Made by a program: the position numbers and the translations under genes. Positions 48,140 to 58,956 of a stretch of 64,000 bases of DNA are shown one piece after another (the first letter of the stretch is position 1; the number at the start of each line of letters is the position of its first letter). Below the pieces are notes generated by a model that was not told the DNA's origin, searched no databases, and saw only the letters and a list, made by a program, of their open reading frames with translations. Source of the stretch: Dermatophagoides farinae (taxonomy: Eukaryota; Arthropoda; Arachnida; Sarcoptiformes; Pyroglyphidae); NCBI RefSeq assembly GCF_024713945.1, contig NC_134683.1:870501-934500 (forward strand), given 5' to 3'.

Positions 48140-50000
48140 TTATATACGTTGTATGAAACGAATATTGACTGATGATTTTGGTTTTAAAACTAATGCCGCT
48201 TTCATATTAACATTACCAAGATAATCACCGGATTCAACACGATATCGAGACAATAAAGTGGCCAACGTGATTTTCTCTTCTTGTAGTGCAAATTTTTGTC
48301 CAATACAATTACGTGGCCCGGCTGAAAATGGTAGATAAGCAAATGGATTCATACGGCCACAATAATGTTCAGAACCTTCGATAAAACGATCCGGTATGTA
48401 GCGTTCTGGTTGTGGGAAATATTTTGGATCTCTTTGTATCATATAAATTACGAGTATAATTGACGTTCCTCTTGGTATGATACGACCGGGCTCTATTTCC
48501 GTGTCTTGTTGTGTGTAACGTGCTATTGCCGGCCCCGATGGATAAATTCGTAAAGATTCTTTGATACAGGCATCCAGAAATTTCATTTGTCTTAATTGAT
48601 TTTGAGACCAATTCTGCGTTGTTTGATCATAATCATCAGATTGTTGCCGTATTTCGTCGATTTCTTTATGTATACGATCCTGAATGTCAGGATGATTGCC
48701 GAGCAAATGTAATGTCCATATCAATGACACTGCCGTCGTGTCATGACCTGCAACCATGAATGTATCCACTTCTTCACGAATATCCAATTCGGTGAATTGT
48801 TTCGGATCTTTCAAATGTTGCTCGATCAATAGATCCATGAATGCTAAACGACGACCATTTTCATTCACATTCAAATTAAGATTCTTTTGGCTAAGAATTT
48901 TGTTTTTACGTTCTTTAATAACATTCATTGTGAATTCGCGAATTAGTTTAATATCACAACGATGTTCACGTCCTTCGGCCAAAAAATTAAAATAAATGAA
49001 ATTATTTTGAAGCCATGGCAATAACATTCGTTTCATAATTGTAGCCATAGTTCTGAAATTTGGATGAATTTAATTATGACAGCAAAAAAGTTCAACCATG
49101 ATCACTAACCTTGCAACTGCATCCACATAATCACGATTTTTATCGAGTTGTGAACCAATTTTCACACCCATTGCGGTTTCCGAGATAACATCCAACGTTG
49201 CATTCGTTATTAGTGGCACAATATCTAGATAACCATTACCACCAGCTTTCAGTTGACGATCATTGATTATACGAGAAAGAATTTGTGCCTGTTCATTCAT
49301 GATGGGTAAGAATTGTTCCAAAATATTAAAATGAAATGTTGGTGTCAATAATTTTCGTCGTGAACGCCATTTATCCGATGAACTGGTCAACAGTCCTTCA
49401 TTCAGCCATGGTTTAAGCATTTCGTAAAAACAATTTTTATCTATAAAGGTATCAGTGCTGGATAAAATTTTCTAAATGCGAAAAAAAAATTTTCGATTAC
49501 TATTTCCACACAAAAACACAAAAATTCGCAATATACTTACTTCAGCATCATCGGCATGACTAATAATTATAGCTGGAATGAATGAAAACCATACATGTGA
49601 TATTCCGCTAAAAATTTTGGACATTCCCGTAATCAATTTAAAATAATCTAGATGATTTTTTAATAAATGAAAAGTGAATTTGTCATAAATTAAAAAAATT
49701 TTTTTTTTTACTCTCTAAAAATGTTTCTGTTGCCAAACTTCCAATGAATAATATATCAATATTTCCAATTGGAATTTTCCAAAATGGAACATTTATGCCA
49801 GGAAATTTACAAATCATCGATCTTGATCGTAACCATCGCTGAATTATCCTTATTGAACGTAGCAAAAGTAATAAAACAATAATGGATATGATTCCATAAC
49901 GTATGAATAGAAGAATTATCTGATGAGCGAATGTTTCAATATTCGTTCCATTTGTCACCGTTGTTGTTGTTGTTGTTGTTGTCATCGTGGCCATCATCAT
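48140..50000 (-). CDS. Cytochrome P450, CYP4-type, array copy F
   Basis: Four exons (49712-50000, 49541-49647, 49110-49471, 48140-49052) give about 556 residues. A Met/Ala/Thr-rich leader precedes the anchor LFIRYGIISIIVLLLLL. Signatures: KWRSRRKLLTP, EEVDTFMVAGHDTTAVS (VA in place of FE before GHDTT), [23 protein letters not shown] and [14 protein letters not shown]. The K-helix region (YPSGPAIARYTQQD) is the most changed of all copies, in a part that shapes the substrate pocket in P450s (family knowledge). Exon 1 ends in A|GTAAAAAA, a poorer donor than GTAAGT. Exon 4 starts at a shifted homologous acceptor reading T-MATIMKRM. It appears functional. Confidence 0.92.
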
Positions 50001-50047
50001 TGGTTTTAACCAAACAAAAAAAATGAAATCGATTCAAATTAGATTCA

Positions 50048-50059
50048 CCCATTTATATA
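50048..50059 (-). promoter_or_regulatory. TATA-like element of P450 copy F
   Basis: TATATAAATGGG on the minus strand, 48 bases upstream of the ATG; the same element occurs in four sister genes. Confidence 0.6.
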
Positions 50060-50150
50060 TTTTACAATATATTAAATATTAACCAATCAAAAAAAAACTT
50101 TTATCATCACTTCATCACACTGGTAAACATTATATTCAAAAATTTTTCTG

Positions 50151-50430
50151 TGTTGATTCCCATGAATAATGTATTAGTAATAATGATTTTATTTTATTCG
50201 GAAAAAACTCTAGAACCAAGAAAATACCAGAGAGGTACTGAAGACAATGTATTAGCAAAGCGACAATTCCATGGAATTTTTTTGTTGTTGATTTTTTTTA
50301 CACAGAAAAAAATTTAAAATAGCAACCATCATGTGATTTTATCATCATCATCATCATATGATTTAAAATTGGAAATGTATTCACCATTTTAAATTGAATT
50401 AAGATAAACAATAGTTGGTGAAATGAAGGG
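50151..50430. repeat. Duplicated P450 flank, copy 1 (partner 53511-53784)
   Basis: About 280 bases running from tgttgattcccatgaataatg through cggaaaaa-ctctagaacca and the ttgttgttgattttttttac stretch to agttggtgaaat are repeated in the same orientation at 53511-53784 with scattered differences. A more decayed third form is at about 56400-56570. The unit is 5'-flank plus 3'-flank of array P450s. Confidence 0.8.
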
Positions 50431-50450
50431 ATTATATTCTTTTTATAGTT

Positions 50451-50537
50451 ACTGCCCTTTGCATATTAACATTATCAAGATAATGACCGGTATTCAACAC
50501 TATATCAAGACAATAAAGTGGCAAGCATTATTTTGTT
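50451..50537 (-). pseudogene. P450 scrap: decayed end of exon 4
   Basis: The bases gcatattaacattatcaaga, a tattcaacac core and caataaagtggcaagcatta match the C-terminal coding part of array P450s (the region of [19 protein letters not shown]) with small insertions and changes. It then runs into sequence shared with 53.1 kb. It has no heme loop and no open frame. Confidence 0.7.
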
Positions 50538-50772
50538 CGACTTGTTTTATTCATTATATGAACACATATATTTGCGAAATAAAAAATTTCAGAATGCTTA
50601 AGTGCATTATTATTTATTTTTTTTCTCTTTAATTTTATTATTATCATCTTGATGTTTTAAATTTCATTTTCAAGGTTTTCGATAAATTCGAGTTTTTTCT
50701 ATGATTTTTTTTCTGATGTTGGCTATCAAAATTTTTTCAATTGGTTTGGCAATTAATCATTTGGTTTTTTTT

Positions 50773-50861
50773 CATAAATCGATATAAAATGATTGAACAA
50801 CACGTGATTAATGATAAAATCATGCCATAACCTATTAAAAATGGTATGAATGATGTTATTA
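50773..50861 (-). pseudogene. P450 scrap: decayed exon 1 of a copy-B-like gene
   Basis: The stretch aaatcgatataaaatgattg through catgccataacctattaaaa to atgttatta matches exon 1 of copy B (membrane anchor FLIRYGIILSLF, near 36085-36165) much better than exon 1 of copies D-J. Downstream bases to about 50970 match the copy B upstream region. Only the anchor exon is left. Confidence 0.65.
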
Positions 50862-51082
50862 TCTAACGGGTGGGGGGTCAGATGTGTGTGCGTGTATTTT
50901 TCCTTTTTTCTATCAACAAATGATGATAATATTTCTACTGTTTTTTTTTCTCAGCAAACGAACATCATAGATCCGGACTTACTAAATTAAACGTTACAAC
51001 AAAGAATAAGCAGGAGTTGGTGGAATAAAAGAATTTATTATACCTTTTTTTAATTTTAATTTTGGTTTGATTAGATTAAAAA

Positions 51083-52927
51083 TTATGTACGTTGTATGAA
51101 ACGAATATTGACTGATGATTTTGGTTTTAAAACTATTGCCGCTTTCATATTAACATTACCAAGATAATCACCGGATTCTACACGATATTGAGACAATAAA
51201 GTGGCCAATATGATTTTTTCCTCTTGTAATGCAAATTTCTGTCCAATACAATTACGTGGCCCGGCTGAAAATGGTAGATAAGCAAATGGATTCATACGGC
51301 CACAATAATGTTCAGAACCTTCGATAAAACGATCCGGTATGTAGCGTTCTGGTTGTTGGAAATATTTTGGATCTCTTTGTATCATATAAAGTACGAGGGC
51401 GACAGACGTTCCTTTTGGTATGATACGACCGTGTTCTATTTTCGTGTCTTGATGTGTGTAACGTGATATTACCGGTACCGATGGAAATAATCGCAGTGAT
51501 TCTTTGATACATGCCTCCAGAAATTTTATCTGTCTTAATTGATTTTGAGACCAATTTTGTGTTGTTTGATCATCATCATCATCAGATTGTTGCCGTATTT
51601 CGTCGATTTCTTTATGTACACGATACTGAATGTCAGGATGATTGCCGAGCAAATGTAATGTCCATATCAATGACACTGCCGTCGTGTCATGACCTGCAAC
51701 CATGAATGTATCCACTTCTTCACGAATATCCGATTCGGTAAAATGTTTCGGATCTTTCAAGTGTTGCTCGATCAATAGATCCATGAATGCTAAACGACGA
51801 CCATTTTCATTCGCATTCAAATCAAGATTCTTTTGGTTGACAATTTCGTTTTTACGTTCTTTAATAACATTCAATGTAAATTCACGAACTAGATTAATAT
51901 CACGACGATGTTTACGTCCTTCGGCCAAAAAATTAAAATAAATGAAATTATTTTGAAGCCATGGCAATAACATTCGTTTCAAAGTTGTAGCTGAAACTCT
52001 GAAAATTTTGACGTATTTAATTATGACATGAATAAAAATTCACCCATGATCACTAACCTTGTAACTGCATCCACATAATCACGATTCTTATCGAGTTGTG
52101 AACCAATTTTCACACCCATTGCGGTTTCCGAGATAACATCCAATGTTGCATTCGTTATTAGTGGCACAATATCTACATAACCATTTTCACCTGCTTTCAG
52201 CTGACGATCATTGATTATACGAGAAAGAATTTGTGCCTGTTCATTCATGATAGGTAAGAATTGTTTCAAAATATTAAAATGAAACGTTGGTGTCAATAAT
52301 TTTCGTCGTGAACGCCATTTATCCGATGAACTGGTCAATAGTCCTTCATTCAGCCATGGTTTATGCATTTCATAAAAATTATCTTTATCTAAAAATGTAT
52401 CATTGCTGGATAATATTTTCTAAACGAGAAAAAAAATTTGATTACTATTTCCACACAAAAACACAAAACTTACTTCAGCATCATTGGCATGACTAATAAT
52501 CACAGTTGGAAAAATTGAAAGCCAAACATGAAATGTTTCACCAAAAACTTTGGACATTCCCGTGATTAATTGAAAATAATCTAGATGATTTTTAATAAAT
52601 GAAAAGTGAATTTGTCATTAATTTATAAAGCAAAATTTTTTTTTTTTTTTTACCATCAACAATTGTTTCTGTTGTCCAACTTTCAATGAATAACATGTCA
52701 ATGTTTCCAATTGGAATTTTCCAAAATGGAACATTGATTCCATGAAATTTACTAATCATCGATTTTGATCGTAACCATCGTTGAATTATTCTTATTGAAC
52801 GTAGCAAAAGTAATGAAACAATAATGGATATGATTCCATAACGTATGAATAGAAGAATTATTTGATGAACGAATGTTTCAATATTCGTTCCATTTGTCAC
52901 TGTTGTTGTTGTCGTGGCCATCGTCAT
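51083..52927 (-). CDS. Cytochrome P450, CYP4-type, array copy G
   Basis: Four exons (52654-52927, 52474-52580, 52058-52419, 51083-51998) give about 552 residues. Leader MTMATTTTTVTNGTN, anchor LFIRYGIISIIVSLLLL. Signatures: [47 protein letters not shown] and [14 protein letters not shown]. The VAGHDTT variant is shared with copy F only, while exon 3 is nearly the same as in D, F, H and J. An Asp run (QQSDDDDDQTTQ) between the I and J helices varies in length among copies and is coded by a GAT microsatellite. The gene looks functional. Confidence 0.93.
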
Positions 52928-52974
52928 TGGTTTTAACCCAAGAAAAAAAAATGAAATCGAATCAAATCATATAG

Positions 52975-52986
52975 CCCATTTATATA
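52975..52986 (-). promoter_or_regulatory. TATA-like element of P450 copy G
   Basis: TATATAAATGGG on the minus strand, 48 bases upstream of the ATG; conserved among the five recent copies. Confidence 0.6.
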
Positions 52987-53260
52987 TTATATAATAAATA
53001 TTAGTTAGTCAAAACGTTTTCCCTACCACGATTATGATGATAAAATGTACCAATACCAATTACCAATTTTTATTCAATGTGTGAATGATGATTTTGTTCG
53101 ATTTGTTTTATTTATTATGAACGCATATATTTGTGAAATATAAAATTTCAGCGAACTTAACCGCATTAATTTTTTTTTTAAATTTAATTTTCAAGATTCT
53201 TGAGAAATTCGTGTTTTTTTCTGTGATGTTGGTTATCACATAATCGATAATTTTTTTGAA

Positions 53261-53350
53261 ATATAAATCGATATAAAATGATTAAAAACCATTTGAATAA
53301 TCACAAAATTATGCCATAACGTATCAAAAACGGTATGATGTTGTTATTAC
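53261..53350 (-). pseudogene. P450 scrap: second decayed exon 1 of a copy-B-like gene
   Basis: The bases tataaatcgatataaaatga through attatgccataacgtatcaa to cggtatgatgttgttatta are closer to copy B exon 1 (36085-36165) than the scrap at 50773 is. The preceding sequence (53085-53240) is shared with 50535-50740, so both scraps come from one duplicated block. No further P450 exon follows. Confidence 0.7.
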
Positions 53351-53375
53351 TATAATTGAATATTACAAACAAATT

Positions 53376-53512
53376 ATGTACGTATTTCAAATTTGATCGA
53401 CGTTGACATCGAGAATTTTATTTTCATTTTCATTTTCGTTCATTATCAATATACATTAGATGCAAATGATTGTTTGTCAATTGACAAAGCCAAGCATTTT
53501 GTTTTGCAAATG
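53376..53512. repeat. Repeat of the 41551-41689 flank
   Basis: This stretch runs from the attatgtacgtatttcaaat end through gatcgacgttgacatcgaga to ccaagcattttgttttgcaa. It repeats the spacer right of copy D in the same orientation, about 11.8 kb away, with a short TTTTCA expansion. Confidence 0.75.
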
Positions 53513-53784
53513 TATTGATTCGCATGAATAATGTATTAGTAATAATGATTTTATTCGGAAAAACCTCTAGAACCAGGAAAATACAATAAAGGTACTGAAG
53601 ATAATGTATTAGCAAAACGACAATTCTATGGAATTTTTTTTGTTGTTGATTTTTTTTACACAGAAAAAAAATTAAAAATAGTAATCATCATGTGATTTTA
53701 TCATCACCATCATCAAATGATTTAAAATTGGAAATGTATTCACCATTTTAAATTGAATAAAAATAAACAGTAGTTGGTGAAATT
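53511..53784. repeat. Duplicated P450 flank, copy 2 (partner 50151-50430)
   Basis: Same-orientation repeat of 50151-50430, ending at the inverted-repeat junction with the chemoreceptor scrap. Confidence 0.8.
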
Positions 53785-53814
53785 GTGTTAATTTCCACCA
53801 ACTACTGTTTATTT
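53761..53814. repeat. Inverted repeat at a rearrangement junction
   Basis: The arm aaataaacagtagttggtga (53761-53784) and its reverse complement (53790-53814, with one extra base) flank a 5-base loop, gtgtt. The left arm is the normal end of the P450 3'-flank repeat. The right arm is its mirror copy and abuts the truncated chemoreceptor scrap. Confidence 0.8.
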
Positions 53815-54178
53815 TTCTTTTGATCAGAAAATGTTTATAGAAATTTTTAACCAAAAAGACAATAATAATCAAATCGATCAATCCAATAACACGACAAATA
53901 CGACATTGTTGATGTTGATTATATGACAATTTCGTTGATGCGGTCACCAAATTGAATTTGTATTCCATGCCGCATCGATTATAATCATATTTTTGTTTAC
54001 AAATTCTTTGTTCAGCGTACATTTTGAAATATTTTTTCAGATAATTCATTCGACCACATTTCATGAATGGAAAAATAATTTCTGCCAATTCTTTAAATAC
54101 ATCTATAATCGATAAAATAATGTTACGATAAATGAATACCATGTTGATGATTAAATCAATGATTATCAAAATCCCCAT
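53815..54178 (-). pseudogene. N-terminal scrap of a gustatory-receptor-like gene
   Basis: On the minus strand from an ATG at 54178, about 120 codons are open. They match the start of the receptor at 60004: GRMNYLKKYFKMYAEQRICK against DGLNYMKRYFDMYNDPQRQCK, then HQQCRICRVIGLIDLIIIVF against HEKCSICQVVSFIELILLIC. The similarity ends near residue 120, where the inverted repeat begins, and the rest of the seven-helix protein is missing. This shows that the receptor family once had a member inside the P450 array, in the opposite orientation to the complete gene. Confidence 0.8.
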
Positions 54179-54409
54179 TATTGTAGAAATATTGTTCTAA
54201 TCGCTTTAATAATAAATGCAATATGATTATGATTAAAGTTTTGTTTTTAACATTTAATAATATTTTTCCATTTTTTTTCTCTCAGTAAACGAACATCATA
54301 GATCCGGACTTACTAAACTAAACGTTACAACAAAGAATAAATAAAAATTGGTGGAATAAAAATATTTATCTTTTTTTTAATTTTAATTTTGGTTTGATTA
54401 GTTTAAAAA

Positions 54410-56258
54410 TTATGTACGTCGTATGAAACGAATATTGACTGATGATTTTGGTTTTAAAATTATTATCGCTTTTTTATGAACATTACCAAGATAATCACCG
54501 GATTCAACACGATATCGAGACAATAAAGTGGCAAGCATTATTTTTTCCTCTTGTAGAGCAAATTTTTGTCCAATACAATTACGTGGCCCGGCTGAAAATG
54601 GTAGATAAGCAAATGGATTCATACGGCCACAATAATGTTCAGAACCTTCGATAAAACGATCCGGTATGTAGCGTTCTGGTTGTTGGAAATATTTTGGATC
54701 CCTTTGAATCATATAAAGTACGATAGCGACAGACGTTCCTTTTGGTATGATACGACCAGGTTCTATTTCCGCATCTTGATGTGTGTAACGTGATATGACC
54801 GGTACCGATGGATAAATTCTCAATGATTCTTTGATACAGGCTTCCAGAAATTTCATCCGTCTCAATTGATTTTGAGACCAATTTTGTGTTGTTTGATCAT
54901 TATCATCATCAGATTGTTGCCGTATTTCGTCAATTTCTTTATGTACACGATACTGAATGTCCGGATGATTGCCGAGCAAATGTAATGTCCATATCAATGA
55001 CATTGCCGTGGCATCATGACCTGCAAGCATAAATGTATCCACTTCTTCACGAATATCCGATTCGGTAAAGTGTTTCGGATCTTTCAAGTGTTGCTCGATC
55101 AATAGATCCATGAATGCTAAACGATGACCATTTTCATTCGCATTCAAATCAAGATTCTTTTGGTTGACAATTTCGTTTTTACGTTCTTTAATAACATTCA
55201 TTGTGAATTCACGAACTAGATTAATATCATGACGATGATCACGTCCTTGGGAGAAAAAATTAAAATAAATGAAATTATTTTGAAGCCAGGGCGATAACAT
55301 TCTTTTCATAACTGTAGATGAAACTCTGAAAATTGGATGAATTTAACTATGATAGCAAAAAAAGTTCAACCATGATCACTAACCTTGTAACTGCATCCAC
55401 ATAATCACGATTCTTTTCGAGTTGTGAACCAATTTTCACTCCCATTGCAGTTTCCGAGATAACATCCAATGTTGCATTCGTTATTAATGGTACAATATCT
55501 AGATAACCATTACCACCTGCTTTCAGTTGACGATCATTGATTATATGGGAAAGAATTTGTGCCTGTTCATTCATAATGGGTAAGAATTGTTTCAAAATAT
55601 TAAAATGAAATGTTGGTGTCAATAATTTTCGTCGTGAACGCCATTTATCCGATGAACTGGTCAATAGTCCTTCATTCAGCCATGGTTTAAGCATTTCATA
55701 ATATTGATCTTTATCTAAAAATGTATCAGTGCTGGATAATATTTTCTAAATGCGAAAACAAAAATTTTCGATTACTATTTCCACACAAAAATACACAATC
55801 TATACTTACTTCAGCAACATCGGCATGACTAATAATCATAGTTGGAAACAATGAAAGCCAAATATGAGATGTTTCACCAAAAAGTTTGGACATTCCCGTC
55901 ATCACTTTAAAATAATCTAGATGATTTTTAATAAATGAAAAGTGAATTTGTCATAAATTAAACAAAAAAAAATTTTTTTGTTACTATCAACAATTGTTTC
56001 TGTTGTCCAACTTTCAATGAATAACATGTCAATGTTTCCAATTGGAATTTTCCAAAATGGAACATTTATGCCCGAAAATTTACAAATCATCGATCTTGAT
56101 CTTAACCATCGCTGCATTATTCTCATTGAACGTAGCAAAAGAAATGAAAAAATAATGGATATGATTCCATAACGTATAAATAGAAGAATTATTTGATGAA
56201 CGAATGTTTCAACATTCGTTCCATTTGTCGCCGTTGTTGTCGTCGTGGCCATCATCAT
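54410..56258 (-). CDS. Cytochrome P450, CYP4-type, array copy H, altered I helix
   Basis: Four exons (55985-56258, 55810-55916, 55384-55745, 54410-55325) give about 552 residues. Leader [15 protein letters not shown] and anchor LFIRYGIISIIFSFLLL. Helix C (KWRSRRKLLTP), ExxR (ESLRIYPSVP), PERYIPDRF and the heme loop are normal. The I-helix motif is LAGHDATAMS: the Thr after the Asp (the alcohol of the acid-alcohol pair that delivers protons to bound oxygen in most P450s) is Ala, codon GCC. The frame is otherwise intact, so the protein may be made but poorly coupled, or use a substrate that supplies the proton. Exon 3 is the shared near-uniform version. Confidence 0.92.
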
Positions 56259-56309
56259 TGGTTTTAACCAAACAAAAAAAAATGAAATCGAATCAAATCA
56301 TATCAATCA

Positions 56310-56321
56310 CCCATTTATATA
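56310..56321 (-). promoter_or_regulatory. TATA-like element of P450 copy H
   Basis: TATATAAATGGG on the minus strand, 52 bases upstream of the ATG. Confidence 0.6.
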
Positions 56322-56608
56322 TTGGATATTAATCAATAAAAAAAGATGTTTTCATCATCACTTCAATTCCCTTGTTATTATTATATTCAAATGTTTGTGT
56401 GTTGATGTCCAAGCATAATGCATTAGTAAAACGATAATTCCATAAAATGTTGTTGTTTTTAAGACAGAAAAAAAATTAAAAATAGTAATTATCATGTGTT
56501 TTATCATTATTTGATTCTGATTTCAAATATAACTTAAATAAAGATAAACAGAAGTTGGTGAAATAAAGGGATTAATCTTTTTTTATTTTCGCTTGATTTG
56601 ATTAAAAA

Positions 56609-56917
56609 TTATATACGTTCTATAAAACAAACATTGACCGATAATTTTGGCCTTAAAATTTATGCCACTTTTTTATGAACATTACCATCATAATTACCGG
56701 ATTCAACATGATATATCGAGACAATAAAGTGGCAAGCATTATTTTTTTCCTCTTGTAATGCGAATTTCTGGCCAATACAATTACGTGGACCGGCTGAAAA
56801 TGGTACAAAAGCAAATGGATTCATACGGCCACAATAATGTTCAGAACCTTCGATAAAACGATCCGGTATGTAGCGTTCTGGTTGTTGAAAATATTTTGGA
56901 TCTCTTTGAATCATATT
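56609..56917 (-). pseudogene. P450 fragment I: decayed end of exon 4
   Basis: This fragment matches the last 100 codons of array P450s from MIQRDPKYF through [14 protein letters not shown] to RFIERI. It differs from live copies by a reading-frame disturbance after QEEK, a stop in place of Leu in the V-A-L-I-L-R-P-K region, and altered residues near RYRVESG. Its terminal codons (RPKLSVNV, FIERI) are closest to copy D. Together with its 3' flank it repeats the adjacent end of copy J, from about 56530-56920 against 56930-57330, as a partial tandem duplication. Confidence 0.85.
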
Positions 56918-57033
56918 GATTTGATTTAAAATTGAAAATGTAATCATCATTTTAAGTTGAATAAAGATAAGCAGTAGTTGCTGAAATGAAGGGATTAATC
57001 TTTTTTTTTATTTTCGCTTGATTAGATTAAAAA

Positions 57034-58901
57034 TTATATACGTTGTATGAAACGAATATTGACTGATGATTTTGGCCTTAAAATTAATGCCGCTTTTACA
57101 TCGACATTACCACAATTATCGCCGGATTCAACACGATATCGAGACAATAAAGTGGCCAACATGATTTTCTCTTCTTGTAGTGCAAATTTTTGTCCAATGC
57201 AATTACGTGGCCCAGCTGAAAATGGTACATAAGCAAATGGATTCATACGGCCACAATAATGTTCAGAATCTTCGATAAAACGACCCGGTATGTAGCGTTC
57301 TGGTTGTTGGAAATATTTTGGATCCCTTTGTATCATATAAAGTACGAGAGCGACGGACGTTCCTTTTGGTATGATACGACCGGGTTCTATTTCCGTATCT
57401 TGATGTGTATAACGTGATATTACTGGTACCGATGGATAAATTCGTAACGATTCTTTGATACAGGCCTCCAGAAATTTCATCTGTCTTAATTGATTTTGAG
57501 ACCAATTCTGTGTTGTTTGGTCATCATCATCATCAGATTGTTGCCGTATTTCGTCAATTTCTTTATGTACACGATTCTGAATGTCCGGATGATTGCCGAG
57601 CAAATGTAATGTCCATATCAATGACATTGCCGTCGTATCATGGCCTTCAAACATGAATGTATCCACTTCTTCACGAATATCCAATTCGGTAAATTGTTTT
57701 GGATCTTTCAAATGTTGCTCGATCAATAGATCCATGAATGCTAAACGACGACCATTTTCATTCGCATTCAAATCAAGATTCTTTTGGTTGACAATTTCGT
57801 TTTTACGTTCTTTAATAACATTCATTGTGAATTCACGAACTAGATTAATATCACGACGATGTTTACGTCCTTCGGCCAAAAAATTAAAATAAATGAAATT
57901 ATTTTGAAGCCATGGCAATAACATTCGTTTCAAAGTTGTAGCTGAAACTCTGAAAATTGGACGTATTTATGATGGGAAAAAAGCTCATCCATGATCACTA
58001 ACCTTGTAACTGCATCCACATAATCACGATTGTTATCGAGTTGTGAACCAATTTTCACACCCATTGCGGTTTCCGAGATAACATCCAACGTTGCATTCGT
58101 TATTAGTGGCACAATATCTAGATAACCATTACCACCAGCTTTCAGTTGACGATCGTTGATTATACGAGAAAGAATTTGTGCCTGTTCATTCATGATGGGT
58201 AAGAATTGTTCCAAAATATTAAAATGAAATGTTGGTGTCAATAATTTTCGTCGTGAACGCCATTTATTCGATGCACTGGTCAACAGTCCTTCATTCAACC
58301 ATGGTTTAAGCATTTCATAAAAATTATCTTTATCTAAAAATGTATTAGTGCTGGATAATATTTTCTGAATGCGAAAAAAAATTTACGGTTACTATTTCCA
58401 CACAAAAATCCACAATCTATACTTACTTCAGCAACATCAGCATGACTAATAACCATAGTTGGAAACAATGAAAACCAAATATGAGATGTTTCACCAAAAA
58501 TTTTGGACATTCCGGTCATCAATTTAAAATAATCTAGATGATTTTTTTTAATAAATAAAAAGTGAATTTGTCATTAATTTATAAAACAAAAAATTTTTTT
58601 TTTTTTTACTATCAACAATTTTTTCTGTTGCCCAACTTTCAATGAATAACATGTCAATATTTCCAATCAGAATTTTCCAAAATGGAACATTGATTCCATG
58701 AAATTTACTAATCATCGATTTTGATCGTAACCATCGTTGAATTATTCTTATTGAACGTAGCAAAAGTAATGAAACAATAATGGATATGATTCCATAACGT
58801 ATAAATAGAAGTATTATTTGATGAACGAATGTTTCAACATTCGTTCCATTTGTCGCCGTTGTTGTTGTTGTTGTTGTCGTCGTCGTCGTGACCATCGTCA
58901 T
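57034..58901 (-). CDS. Cytochrome P450, CYP4-type, array copy J
   Basis: Four exons (58610-58901, 58427-58533, 58003-58364, 57034-57949) give about 558 residues. The ATG at 58901 (MTMVTTTT) is used; the frame upstream reaches only a TTG. The Thr run of the leader is longer than in sister copies. Signatures: the helix-C box with Asn for Asp (NKWRSRRKLLTP), EEVDTFMFEGHDTTAMS, ESLRIYPSVP, PERYIPGRF (Gly where others have Asp) and [14 protein letters not shown]. It looks functional. It is the rightmost member of the array in the window. Confidence 0.92.
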
Positions 58902-58956
58902 TTGTTTTAACAAAAAAAAAAAATGAAATGAAATGAAATCGAATCAAATCATATCA

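Noticed and set aside
39640-57505. A repeated 80-codon minus-strand frame (about RYGNRTRSYHTKRNV) seen in five P450 copies
   Set aside because: It lies in another frame of exon 4 and is conserved only because the P450 coding sequence is conserved; it has no start context or intron logic of its own.
58902-58913. Longer start for P450 copy J
   Set aside because: The upstream codon is TTG; sister copies start at the ATG homologous to 58901.
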